From a bacterium (GTDB lineage Bacteria; Planctomycetota; J058; JACQDU01), in contig JACQDU010000064.1 in NCBI GenBank assembly GCA_016200955.1, positions 1-8,793 of the forward strand: a stretch of DNA of 8,793 nucleotides. The letters run 5' to 3'. The notes under the pieces were generated by a model. The model saw only the letters and a program-made list of their open reading frames with translations, did no database searches and had not been told where the DNA came from. Made by a program: the position numbers and the translations under genes. Positions 1 through 5,502 of this stretch are shown here, piece after piece (within the stretch, counting starts at the first letter, position 1; every line of letters begins with the position of its first letter).

Positions 1-1
1 C

Positions 2-784
2 GACGGCGTCAATGCCGGAAGCGCGGACGTCTATAGGGGGGCGTATCTGGGAGCCGCGGGGCTCTACGACCGAAACGGCGAACTCATCGCGACGCTTGAG
101 CAGGCGGAACACTTGGGCGGTCTCGGGAGCGCACCGATCGGTGAGGCGTCCGCTCCCGCCTCTCCTCCGCCGAGCGTGCAGCCCGCCTCGGTTGCGGCCT
201 CGGTCAAGCCCGAGTACCGCCTCACGCGCGAGCCGAACGACACGTGGCGGATCCGCATCGGCGAGACCGAACACGTAGGGTTGCGCGGCAAGGGCTGGCA
301 CGACCTCGCGGCAGTCCTCACGGCCGAGTCGGACGGAGTGACCGCGCTCGACCTAGAGAGCGCAAAGCGTCGGCGCGAGGGCGTTCGGAATCGCGGCGCG
401 AGTGAGGACGAGGCCGGCTCGCTCTCGTCTCCTGCGGCCGGAGAAGATGTGCTCGATCTGCGAGCGCTCCGCGAGTGCGGCGAGCGCATCCGCGATCTCG
501 CGGCGCGGGACTCCCGCACGGAGACGGAACAGGGCGAACTCGAACAGCTCAGGGGCCACGTCCTCGACGCGACCGCACCGCACAGCAAGGACGGGGGCCG
601 TCGTCGCCGTAAGCGGCTCGGCGACGAGGCCGAACGCGCCCGGAAGAGCGTGGCACGGAGGATCGACCTCGCCCTTCGGCGGCTCCCCGAGCGGTCTCCG
701 ATCCGACAATACCTCATGGAGCACGTCCAGCTCGGCTTCACGCTCCGTCACACCGGCACCGCAAGGTGGACGGTGACGCGCTAG
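2..784 (+). CDS. Partial gene: C-terminal ATPase-regulator-like domain (5' end outside window)
   Basis: The frame is open from the left edge, so the start lies outside the window; 260 residues and a TAG stop are visible. After about 45 residues of unknown fold and a Pro/Ala/Ser-rich linker (about 46-68), residues 71-120 (EYRLTREPNDTWRIRIG... LRGKGWHDLAAVL... VTALDLESA) resemble the C-terminal domain I know from long AAA-type ATPase or transcriptional-regulator proteins, which runs roughly 'W.i.y.g....lrdskGLryLa.Ll..pg.evhalDL'. The usual second half follows: a charged helical segment (about 150-187) and an Arg-rich helix (about 201-230, ERARKSVARRIDLALRRL) ending in LGFTLRHTGTARWTV. The domain probably binds DNA or partner proteins, but its function is not known to me. 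The family match is from memory and was not searched. A TTG at 113 in this frame is not a convincing start because coding character continues upstream. Confidence 0.7.
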   Translation, partial: DGVNAGSADVYRGAYLGAAGLYDRNGELIATLEQAEHLGGLGSAPIGEASAPASPPPSVQPASVAASVKPEYRLTREPNDTWRIRIGETEHVGLRGKGWHDLAAVLTAESDGVTALDLESAKRRREGVRNRGASEDEAGSLSSPAAGEDVLDLRALRECGERIRDLAARDSRTETEQGELEQLRGHVLDATAPHSKDGGRRRRKRLGDEAERARKSVARRIDLALRRLPERSPIRQYLMEHVQLGFTLRHTGTARWTVTR

Positions 785-786
785 AT

Positions 787-825
787 GCTACGCGCCACGT
801 AGCGACGCCACACCGCACGTAGCCC
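787..825. repeat. Short repeats in the gap before the HTH gene
   Basis: The 108-bp gap between the partial gene and the next start holds CACGTAGC twice in direct orientation (796-803 and 818-825). A 6-bp hairpin lies across the first copy (GCTACG 787-792 with CGTAGC 798-803, 5-nt loop). CGCCAC also occurs twice here (793-798 and 806-811), the same core found in the large palindrome at 3376-3503. There is no T-tract, so this does not look like a classical terminator. It could be an operator or part of an attachment or excision site. I see no convincing promoter between 826 and 880. Confidence 0.4.
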
Positions 826-892
826 GTCTCTCTGTAACGCCGGAAGCGCCCGCGACCCCCGCGAAGCGCCCCCGAGTGTCAGGAGGACGCGT

Positions 893-1102
893 ATGGATCG
901 CCTAAGCACCGTTGAGCCGCGGCTCAAGGTAGGCAAGGCACTCGCGCACCGATTCGGGCTGCGCATCGAGACCCTGCGCGCCGGGCTCGTCGCGGCCGGC
1001 TGCGCCCTCGAGAAGCCCGGCCGCCGCGGAACCTACATCAGCGAAAGCGAACTCGGGAAGTACATCGCGTGGACGCGCCGCCGCGCGGCCGGCGGAGTGT
1101 AG
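893..1102 (+). CDS. Small helix-turn-helix / excisionase-like DNA-binding protein
   Basis: This 69-residue basic protein starts at ATG 893 behind a textbook AGGAGG (881-886) with a 6-nt spacer, which fixes the start. Residues 12-36 (KVGKALAHRFGLRIETLRAGLVAAG) read as a helix-turn-helix, and 40-61 (EKPGRRGTYISESELGKYIAWT) look like the wing and following helix seen in excisionase or MerR-like small DNA binders. It ends 3 bp before the primase-helicase start, so the two genes are almost certainly cotranscribed. Likely roles are excisionase (directionality factor for the integrase) or a replication or copy-control regulator. Being next to the replication gene rather than the integrase favours the latter slightly. 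The gene is real with good confidence; the function is inference. Confidence 0.75.
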   Translation: MDRLSTVEPRLKVGKALAHRFGLRIETLRAGLVAAGCALEKPGRRGTYISESELGKYIAWTRRRAAGGV

Positions 1103-1105
1103 CCG

Positions 1106-3547
1106 GTGATGAGCGCGACGACCGAAGCCGTCGAGTCATCGCTCCGAGGCGCCCTTGCGGCCTGCGGCTTCTCGCCCGGCGAGAGGTTCAACGTGGCGGC
1201 GATCCATCTCGACCGAAGGTTCCGGGGTGAGTGCTTCGACGACCCCGAGGCGGCTGAGAAGTGGCTCTCGAAGTTCGGGAAGGGCTGGGGCCGGTACTTT
1301 TGCGGTAACCCGGTGGAGCCCGGGGCGGTCGGTAAGGTGAAGGCCAAGCAGATCCTCGCGGGGCGCGTCGTCCTCTTCGACCCGGATCCCGATGCGGGTA
1401 CCTCGATGGAGGACTCGCCCGCGAGTCGCGAGGTTGCACTGGCTTCCGCCGACTACCTCGACAGCACCGTGGGCTCCCGTCCGACAGTCATCGACTCTGG
1501 GCGCGGCGCACAGGGATGGATCTCCACCGATCCCGCCCTGCCGGGGGAGGAGCGCGAGTGGCTGGTCGACCACCTCGCCGCGAAGTTCCGCCGCGAGGGC
1601 ATCAAGTTCGACAGGCTGACCAACCTCGACCGCTTGATGAGGTGCCCCGGCACCATCAACCAGAAGACGGGTCGGACGGCGACGATCCTCAAGGTCGGGA
1701 GCGGCGTCCCGGTGACGAGCGAGATGCTGCGCCGCCTCGGCTACGCGCCCTCGCAGCCGAAGGCACCGACGGTTAGTCCGCCGGGCTCAACGCCTTACTC
1801 GCAGATCCGCGGTCCCTCGCCGGCCCCGGCCGTGGCGACGGGAGTGCCCCAGGGTCACAAGCACCTGACCATCTTCCGCGAAGCGAGTCGTCTTCGTGGG
1901 CTCGGAACCACGATCGAGGAAGCGAGGCCGGTCATCCTCGAGCTGGCGAAGAACTGCCGGCCGCCGGCTCCCGAGGCGGACGCCCTCGCGATCCTCGACG
2001 ACGTATGGAAGCGGTATCCGGACGGCGAGGAGAAGCTGACTCGAGCCCGCCAGCTCGTCGCCGGGCTCGCCGACAAGGCGAAGGCGGATCCCGGCGCCCC
2101 GTTCGAGCCGGCGGCTCTCGACGCGCTCAGGCTCGTGCGGGCGAAAGATCCGCCCGCCTGGGCACGCGCTCGCGCCGCCTTCGCTGAGCTCAAGCTGGTC
2201 GGCGAGATCGAGCGCGTCCTCGTCGAGCAAGCGCCGGCGATCGTTGAAGAGGGCGCGACTGGAACCGCCGTCACGTTCGCAGACCCGCAGCCGTGGCCCG
2301 AGCCAGTCAACGCCGCGGAGTTGCTCGACGCTCTCGAGGCAACCTTCCGGCGCTACCTTATCGCGCCGTTCCACGCCTTCATCGCGCTCGCGCTCTGGGT
2401 AGTCCAGACCTATGCGCCCGAGGTGTTCGAGCACACGCCTCGGCTCGCGTTCAAGTCGCCGACCATGCGGTCGGGGAAGTCTCGAGCGCTCGCGCTTCTT
2501 CTCCGCGCCGTCCGTCGGCCGCTCGCCTGCTCGAACGTCACGGCGGCGGCGCTCTTCCGCGCCGTGGAAGTCTTCCGGCCAACGCTCCTCATCGACGAGG
2601 CCGACTCGTTCGTCCCTGAGAACGAAGAACTACGCGGGATCCTCAATGCCGGGTTCGAGCCCGACGGCGTCGTGGTCCGTTGCGTAGGCGACGACCACGA
2701 GCCACGCCGCTTCTCCGCGTTCGCGCCGGCTGCGCTCGCGGCGATCGGCAAGCTCCCGGGGACGATCGAGGACCGCTCGATCATCATCGCAATGAAGCGC
2801 AAGAAACGAGGCGAGAAGACGGAGCGTGTCCGGCGGAAGACGCTGGAGAAGGAACTCGAGCCGCTCCGTCGGAAGATGGCTCGCTGGATCGCCGACCACC
2901 GGGACGCGCTCGAAGCGGCCGATCCTGGCATCCCCGACGTGCTCGACGACCGCGCGGCCGACTGCTGGCGTTCGCTCCTGGCGATTGCCGACGCGGTCGG
3001 CGGCGAGTGGCCGAAGCGTGCTCGTGTGGCAGCGACGGCGCTGTCCGGGGACCGCGACGAGGGCGACGGCGCGGAGAGCATCCTTCTCCTCGGCGACCTC
3101 CGAGAATTGTTCCTCGACGGCATCGAGAAGCTCGCCACGAGCACGATCCTCGAAGCCCTCAACGCGAACGAGGAGCGTCCCTGGTCGGAGCACGGCCGCG
3201 GTGGCAAGCCGCTTTCGTCAACGGGGCTCGCGAGGCTCCTGAAGGACTACGGCATCCGCCCCGGCACGATCCGCGTGCAAGTGAAGGACGCGAAGACCGG
3301 CGTCATGAAGGAGACGACGCCCAAGGGCTACAAGCTGGAAGACCTCTCCGACGCGTTCGCACGCTACCTTTCAAACGCCACGGCGCCACAAGCTAGACAC
3401 GACAAGGACTTGCGCGCGGACACGAGCCGCCACAAGGACCGCGACGTGGCGGACCCATCCTCGCCGCAAGGGCTTGGGACGTCTAGCTCGTGGCGGCGTG
3501 GCGGCTCGGAGCCTCGTTCGGGGAACGGGACCGAGAAGGCGCCGTGA
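1106..3547 (+). CDS. Mobile-element primase-helicase (PrimPol-like + PriCT-like + DUF3631-type ATPase)
   Basis: This 813-residue protein is probably the replication initiator of the element. Residues 1-200 look like an archaeo-eukaryotic-type primase: an acidic DPDPD metal site (92-96), SGRGAQGW (131-138) and LDRLMRCPGTINQKTGR (174-190), the usual 'R.l.PGT.N.K' signature. Residues 248-306 (PQGHKHLTIFREASRLRGLG... DDVWKRYP) match a PriCT-like primase C-terminal domain. The ATPase half has a Walker A-like SPTMRSGKS (451-459), Walker B TLLIDEAD (493-500), NEELRGILNAGF (506-517) and PGTIEDRSIIIAMKRK (551-566), as in DUF3631 proteins. Residues 698-755 are a winged-helix-like end closing with KGYKLEDLSDAFARYL. 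The tail 757-813 is low complexity and overlies the palindrome at 3376-3503. The start is GTG 1106 or ATG 1109; GGAG at 1094-1097 serves either. It lies 3 bp after the HTH gene. Domain names are from motif recognition only. Confidence 0.88.
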   Translation: MMSATTEAVESSLRGALAACGFSPGERFNVAAIHLDRRFRGECFDDPEAAEKWLSKFGKGWGRYFCGNPVEPGAVGKVKAKQILAGRVVLFDPDPDAGTSMEDSPASREVALASADYLDSTVGSRPTVIDSGRGAQGWISTDPALPGEEREWLVDHLAAKFRREGIKFDRLTNLDRLMRCPGTINQKTGRTATILKVGSGVPVTSEMLRRLGYAPSQPKAPTVSPPGSTPYSQIRGPSPAPAVATGVPQGHKHLTIFREASRLRGLGTTIEEARPVILELAKNCRPPAPEADALAILDDVWKRYPDGEEKLTRARQLVAGLADKAKADPGAPFEPAALDALRLVRAKDPPAWARARAAFAELKLVGEIERVLVEQAPAIVEEGATGTAVTFADPQPWPEPVNAAELLDALEATFRRYLIAPFHAFIALALWVVQTYAPEVFEHTPRLAFKSPTMRSGKSRALALLLRAVRRPLACSNVTAAALFRAVEVFRPTLLIDEADSFVPENEELRGILNAGFEPDGVVVRCVGDDHEPRRFSAFAPAALAAIGKLPGTIEDRSIIIAMKRKKRGEKTERVRRKTLEKELEPLRRKMARWIADHRDALEAADPGIPDVLDDRAADCWRSLLAIADAVGGEWPKRARVAATALSGDRDEGDGAESILLLGDLRELFLDGIEKLATSTILEALNANEERPWSEHGRGGKPLSSTGLARLLKDYGIRPGTIRVQVKDAKTGVMKETTPKGYKLEDLSDAFARYLSNATAPQARHDKDLRADTSRHKDRDVADPSSPQGLGTSSSWRRGGSEPRSGNGTEKAP
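3376..3503. repeat. 128-bp interrupted palindrome, candidate replication origin
   Basis: Three pairs of arms share one dyad axis between 3439 and 3440. The outer arms 3376-3398 and 3481-3503 pair at 21 of 23 positions. The middle arms 3403-3414 and 3465-3476 pair at 10 of 12. The inner arms 3427-3433 and 3446-3452 pair at 7 of 7 around a 12-nt loop. GCCAC lies at 3377, 3385 and 3429, with exact mirror copies GTGGC at 3446, 3490 and 3498. The structure sits inside the last 57 codons of the primase-helicase gene, where the protein is low complexity. An iteron-like origin bound by the encoded primase-helicase or the HTH protein is the leading idea; a transcript hairpin is the alternative. The symmetry is seen directly; the function is inference. 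Confidence 0.75.
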
Positions 3548-3587
3548 GCGAGCAAAGGCCCTCCGCGGAAAGCGCCGGAGGTATAAC

Positions 3588-3599
3588 TGGCATATGCCA
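3588..3599. promoter_or_regulatory. Palindrome TGGCATATGCCA, site 1 of 3 (candidate operator)
   Basis: A perfect 12-bp palindrome in the 117-bp AT-richer gap between the primase-helicase stop and the Cys-rich gene, ending 65 bp before its GTG start. TATAAC (3582-3587) directly abuts it on the left and could be a -10 element, though no good -35 is visible. The same 10-bp core recurs at 4133 and 4900, each time before a gene. Candidate operator of an element-encoded regulator. Confidence 0.55.
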
Positions 3600-3664
3600 C
3601 TTCATTGGTTTGAATTCGAGACGCGGCGTGCCCCGCCTTCCCAGGGGCGAGAGAGGCCGAGGAC

Positions 3665-4111
3665 GTGGGCTACTCAGCTGAGGCGTGGGAACGACGACGC
3701 TGCCTTGGCACGCGGCGAGACGGTGAGCCGTGCCGGGCGTTCGCGCTCTGGGACGATCCCGCGCAGCGGTGTCTTTCCCACGCGGGCCGTCACCACCGCG
3801 GACCTATCGTGGCGCGTCCGTTTCTGCTCCTGCACGTTCTCTCGCCCTGGACTCGCAGGCCACGGGCGCGATGCCGGCCGTGCCGGTGCATCGCCTACCA
3901 GTGGCCCCACCGTCCGGGCGGCGGGCTCTGCCGCTGGCCCGACCAGCCGTTCTACCGCCGGACCACCCGTGCGGGGACGCACGGGCTCTACCGGCGTCGT
4001 CCCGAACGCATGATGGCTTACATGCTCGATCTCCTCGCGGAAGTCGAGCAGGAGCGCCGCGACAGGCGCCGAGGGAAGCGCCGGTCTCGTAACGGCGGGA
4101 CCCCGCCGTAA
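3665..4111 (+). CDS. Small Cys-rich, probably zinc-binding protein of mobile elements
   Basis: This is a 148-residue basic protein starting at GTG 3665; GAGAGG (3651-3656, 8-nt spacer) is the likely ribosome binding site. Two metal-site-like clusters are visible. The first is C13-x9-C23-x12-C36-x2-H39 (CLGTRRDGEPCRAF... QRCLSHAG), resembling the small 'C...TR.G.PC...C..HGG' proteins common in phages and integrative elements. The second is C70-x2-C73-x-C75-x13-C89 within CRPCRCIAYQWPHRPGGGLC, followed by RWPDQP. The C-terminus (114-148) is a charged helix rich in Arg. It is a single-gene unit between two copies of the GGCATATGCC palindrome. A nucleic-acid-binding accessory role is likely, but no specific function is known to me. 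Cys spacing and codon use support a real gene. Confidence 0.72.
   Translation: MGYSAEAWERRRCLGTRRDGEPCRAFALWDDPAQRCLSHAGRHHRGPIVARPFLLLHVLSPWTRRPRARCRPCRCIAYQWPHRPGGGLCRWPDQPFYRRTTRAGTHGLYRRRPERMMAYMLDLLAEVEQERRDRRRGKRRSRNGGTPP
4092..4109 (+). terminator. GC-rich hairpin over the stop of the Cys-rich gene
   Basis: ACGGCGG (4092-4098) and CCGCCGT (4103-4109) form a 7-bp stem with a 4-nt loop that overlaps the TAA stop at 4109-4111. No run of T follows, so it is at best a weak intrinsic terminator. It could instead stabilise the transcript end. Confidence 0.35.
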
Positions 4112-4125
4112 CGGATACCTTGGCC

Positions 4126-4155
4126 TTGCCATGGCATATGCCAATAGTATATACT
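4126..4155 (+). promoter_or_regulatory. Sigma70-type promoter of the recombinase gene
   Basis: TTGCCA (4126-4131) and TATACT (4150-4155) are separated by 18 nt, which is near ideal. The -10 is the right half of a second palindrome, AGTATATACT (4146-4155). Transcription would start near 4162, just ahead of AGGAG (4165-4169) and GTG 4178, leaving a very short leader. Palindrome site 2 lies wholly inside the -35/-10 spacer, which predicts repression when it is bound. Confidence 0.6.
4132..4143. promoter_or_regulatory. Palindrome TGGCATATGCCA, site 2 of 3 (candidate operator)
   Basis: A perfect 12-bp palindrome identical to site 1, starting immediately after the -35 hexamer and ending 6 bp before the -10 of the recombinase promoter. 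A bound protein would block RNA polymerase. Since a serine recombinase gene follows, a recombination half-site is the alternative reading. Confidence 0.62.
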
Positions 4156-4177
4156 GCGGGCCATAGGAGAGTGAGCC

Positions 4178-4846
4178 GTGGCCAGGGCGAAGCGGGCGAC
4201 GAAGACGGCGGAGGGCGCAACGAGGGTGATCGGCTACGTGAGGGTCTCGACGGATAAGCAGGCCGACGAAGGCGTGAGCCTCGCCGCGCAGCGCTCGAAG
4301 CTCGAAGCCTACGCGAGCCTCTACGGGCTAGAGCTTGTCGAGGTGGTCGTGGACGCCGGGGTGAGCGCGAAGACCCTCGACCGTCCCGGCCTTGGGCGCG
4401 CCCTCGACCGGCTCGCCCGCGGCGAGGCCGACGGGCTCCTCGTCGCGAAGCTCGACCGCCTTACCCGAAGCGTGCGCGACCTCGGGACGCTCATCGCCGA
4501 GCACTTCGAGACGGCCGCGCTCCTCTCCGTCGCCGAGAACATCGACACGCGCTCCGCGGCCGGCCGGCTCGTCCTCAACGTCCTGGCTTCCGTGGCGCAG
4601 TGGGAGCGGGAGGCGATCGGCGAGCGGACCTCGGCCGCGATGGCCCACATGGCTGAGGAAGGGCGGTTCACGGGCGGCGAGGCGCCTTACGGTTACGCGC
4701 TCGGCCAGTGCCGGCATGAGCCGGCGCAAGTGGTGCGCCCGGTCGAAACCGCCGCCCCTCGACCTCGCCGCGATCCGCGACGGGCTCGAGGCCCTCGATC
4801 GGCTTGCCCAGAACCACCCCGAGGCGCTCGACCGACCAGGAGATGA
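4178..4846 (+). CDS. Small serine recombinase (resolvase/invertase type), C-terminally truncated
   Basis: The frame encodes 222 residues; GTG 4178 is fixed by AGGAG at 4165-4169 (8-nt spacer). Residues 16-175 form a complete resolvase-type catalytic domain: VIGYVRVSTDKQ with the nucleophile Ser24, KLDRLTR with conserved Arg94 and Arg97 (91-97), RSAAGRLVLNVLASVAQWEREAIGERT (125-151) and GGEAPYGYALG (166-176). Relatives I remember continue for about 60 residues through a HTH domain ('PAEQ..I...R.LRAAGLSLR.IA..L...G'). Here residues 177-222 are a Pro/Arg-rich stretch that only mirrors the neighbouring frame, where another coding-like frame starts at 4716. The DNA-binding domain therefore appears deleted around 4706-4716. 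The protein may be inactive or act only as a catalytic domain. It is first in a run with the ribbon-helix-helix and integrase genes. Confidence 0.82.
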   Translation: MARAKRATKTAEGATRVIGYVRVSTDKQADEGVSLAAQRSKLEAYASLYGLELVEVVVDAGVSAKTLDRPGLGRALDRLARGEADGLLVAKLDRLTRSVRDLGTLIAEHFETAALLSVAENIDTRSAAGRLVLNVLASVAQWEREAIGERTSAAMAHMAEEGRFTGGEAPYGYALGQCRHEPAQVVRPVETAAPRPRRDPRRARGPRSACPEPPRGARPTRR

Positions 4847-4926
4847 CGAGGACGCATGGGCGCACGCCCTCACCCAGGACGGGCTCGCGCGACACACGGG
4901 GCATATGCCAGAAGGAGAGGCGATTC
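4716..4926 (+). pseudogene. Remnant or out-of-frame N-terminal part of a small element protein
   Basis: From ATG 4716 a frame with very high G/C third positions reads MSRRKWCARSKPPPLDLAAI, RDGLEALDRLAQNHPEALD, then DAWAHALTQDGLARHTG. 'DLAAIRDGLEALDRLAQNHPE' looks like a genuine helix and unlike an accidental reading. The coding character fades near 4900, yet no stop occurs until 5093, deep inside the next gene in another frame. It either lost its own stop or was once fused in frame to the following ribbon-helix-helix gene, which lies one frame over. It overlaps the meaningless tail of the recombinase frame. A separate ribosome binding site is not obvious. Confidence 0.42.
4900..4910. promoter_or_regulatory. 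Palindrome GGCATATGCC, site 3 of 3 (candidate operator)
   Basis: The 10-bp core (4900-4909) plus the shared right-hand A lies just before the AAGGAG (4912-4917) of the ribbon-helix-helix gene. No promoter hexamers are obvious around it, so binding here could act on elongation or on an unseen promoter. Confidence 0.5.
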
Positions 4927-5493
4927 GTGGACGCGGACGCGACGACGGAGACGACGGAGGCGACGTTCGTGGCGAAGAAGCCGAAGAAGACGAGAAGGGG
5001 AAAGGCCGCCCCGCGGAAGCGAGAGGGCGCGTTCCTCCTCTACCTCGAGCCCGACTTGCGGGGACGGCTCGAGGAGCACCGCGTGCGAGTTGAGCGAGAG
5101 CACGCCGCCAAGGTCGAACCCGGCTTTCGCTCGAAGGTCACGACGGCCGACGTGGTGCGAGCCGCGATCGTGCGCGCCGTGACGGGCTCGCCGCCCCCGC
5201 TCCCCACCGAGGACTTCCGCGCCCTCGGTGATCGAATCGTCAAGATCGTCGAGTACTTGGTGAAGCAGAACGAGGACGAGCGCCCGGCGCTTTCCGGCGT
5301 GCGCCACCATCTCGCGGGCGTCTTCCGCGAGCACCAGGACGCTGCGCTCATCGAACTCGACCGGGCGGGCAGGATCGCCCTCGGCGCTGCCCGAGACCCG
5401 CGGAAGCTCGATGACGAGGACCGGCAGGCGTCGATCGAACACGCGGAGCGCGGGCTCCTCGCTTTCGCTCAGATCCCCACGAACGAGAAGTAA
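4927..5493 (+). CDS. Ribbon-helix-helix-like DNA-binding protein
   Basis: With GTG 4927 (AAGGAG 4912-4917, 9-nt spacer) the protein has 188 residues. GTG 4969 with GGAGG 4956-4960 is an equally good start and would drop 14 residues. After a Thr/Glu then Lys/Arg-rich leader (1-33), residues 34-55 (GAFLLYLEPDLRGRLEEHRVRV) look like the beta strand and first helix of a CopG-like ribbon-helix-helix, and 72-85 (TTADVVRAAIVRAV) like the second helix, separated by a longer insert than usual. The C-terminal 100 residues are predicted helical and charged, possibly a coiled coil or oligomerisation region. The integrase starts 9 bp downstream. It is the natural candidate to bind the nearby GGCATATGCC sites, or it may be a relaxosome or partition accessory factor. 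The fold call is by eye. Confidence 0.65.
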   Translation: MDADATTETTEATFVAKKPKKTRRGKAAPRKREGAFLLYLEPDLRGRLEEHRVRVEREHAAKVEPGFRSKVTTADVVRAAIVRAVTGSPPPLPTEDFRALGDRIVKIVEYLVKQNEDERPALSGVRHHLAGVFREHQDAALIELDRAGRIALGAARDPRKLDDEDRQASIEHAERGLLAFAQIPTNEK

Positions 5494-5502
5494 GAGGCAT
5501 CC

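Noticed and set aside
2410..3207. Minus-strand open frames opposite the primase-helicase gene
   Set aside because: Ser/Arg-rich shadows; the plus strand carries Walker and DUF3631-type motifs throughout.
3544..3681. Short plus-strand frame starting with a GTGA overlap at the primase-helicase stop (45 codons)
   Set aside because: Good G/C third positions fade within about 15 codons, it runs across the palindrome site and the next gene's ribosome binding site, and the product has no recognisable features.
3594..4013. Frame starting at the ATG inside the first CATATG palindrome
   Set aside because: Lacks codon bias and is a shadow of the Cys-rich gene; no ribosome binding site precedes the ATG.
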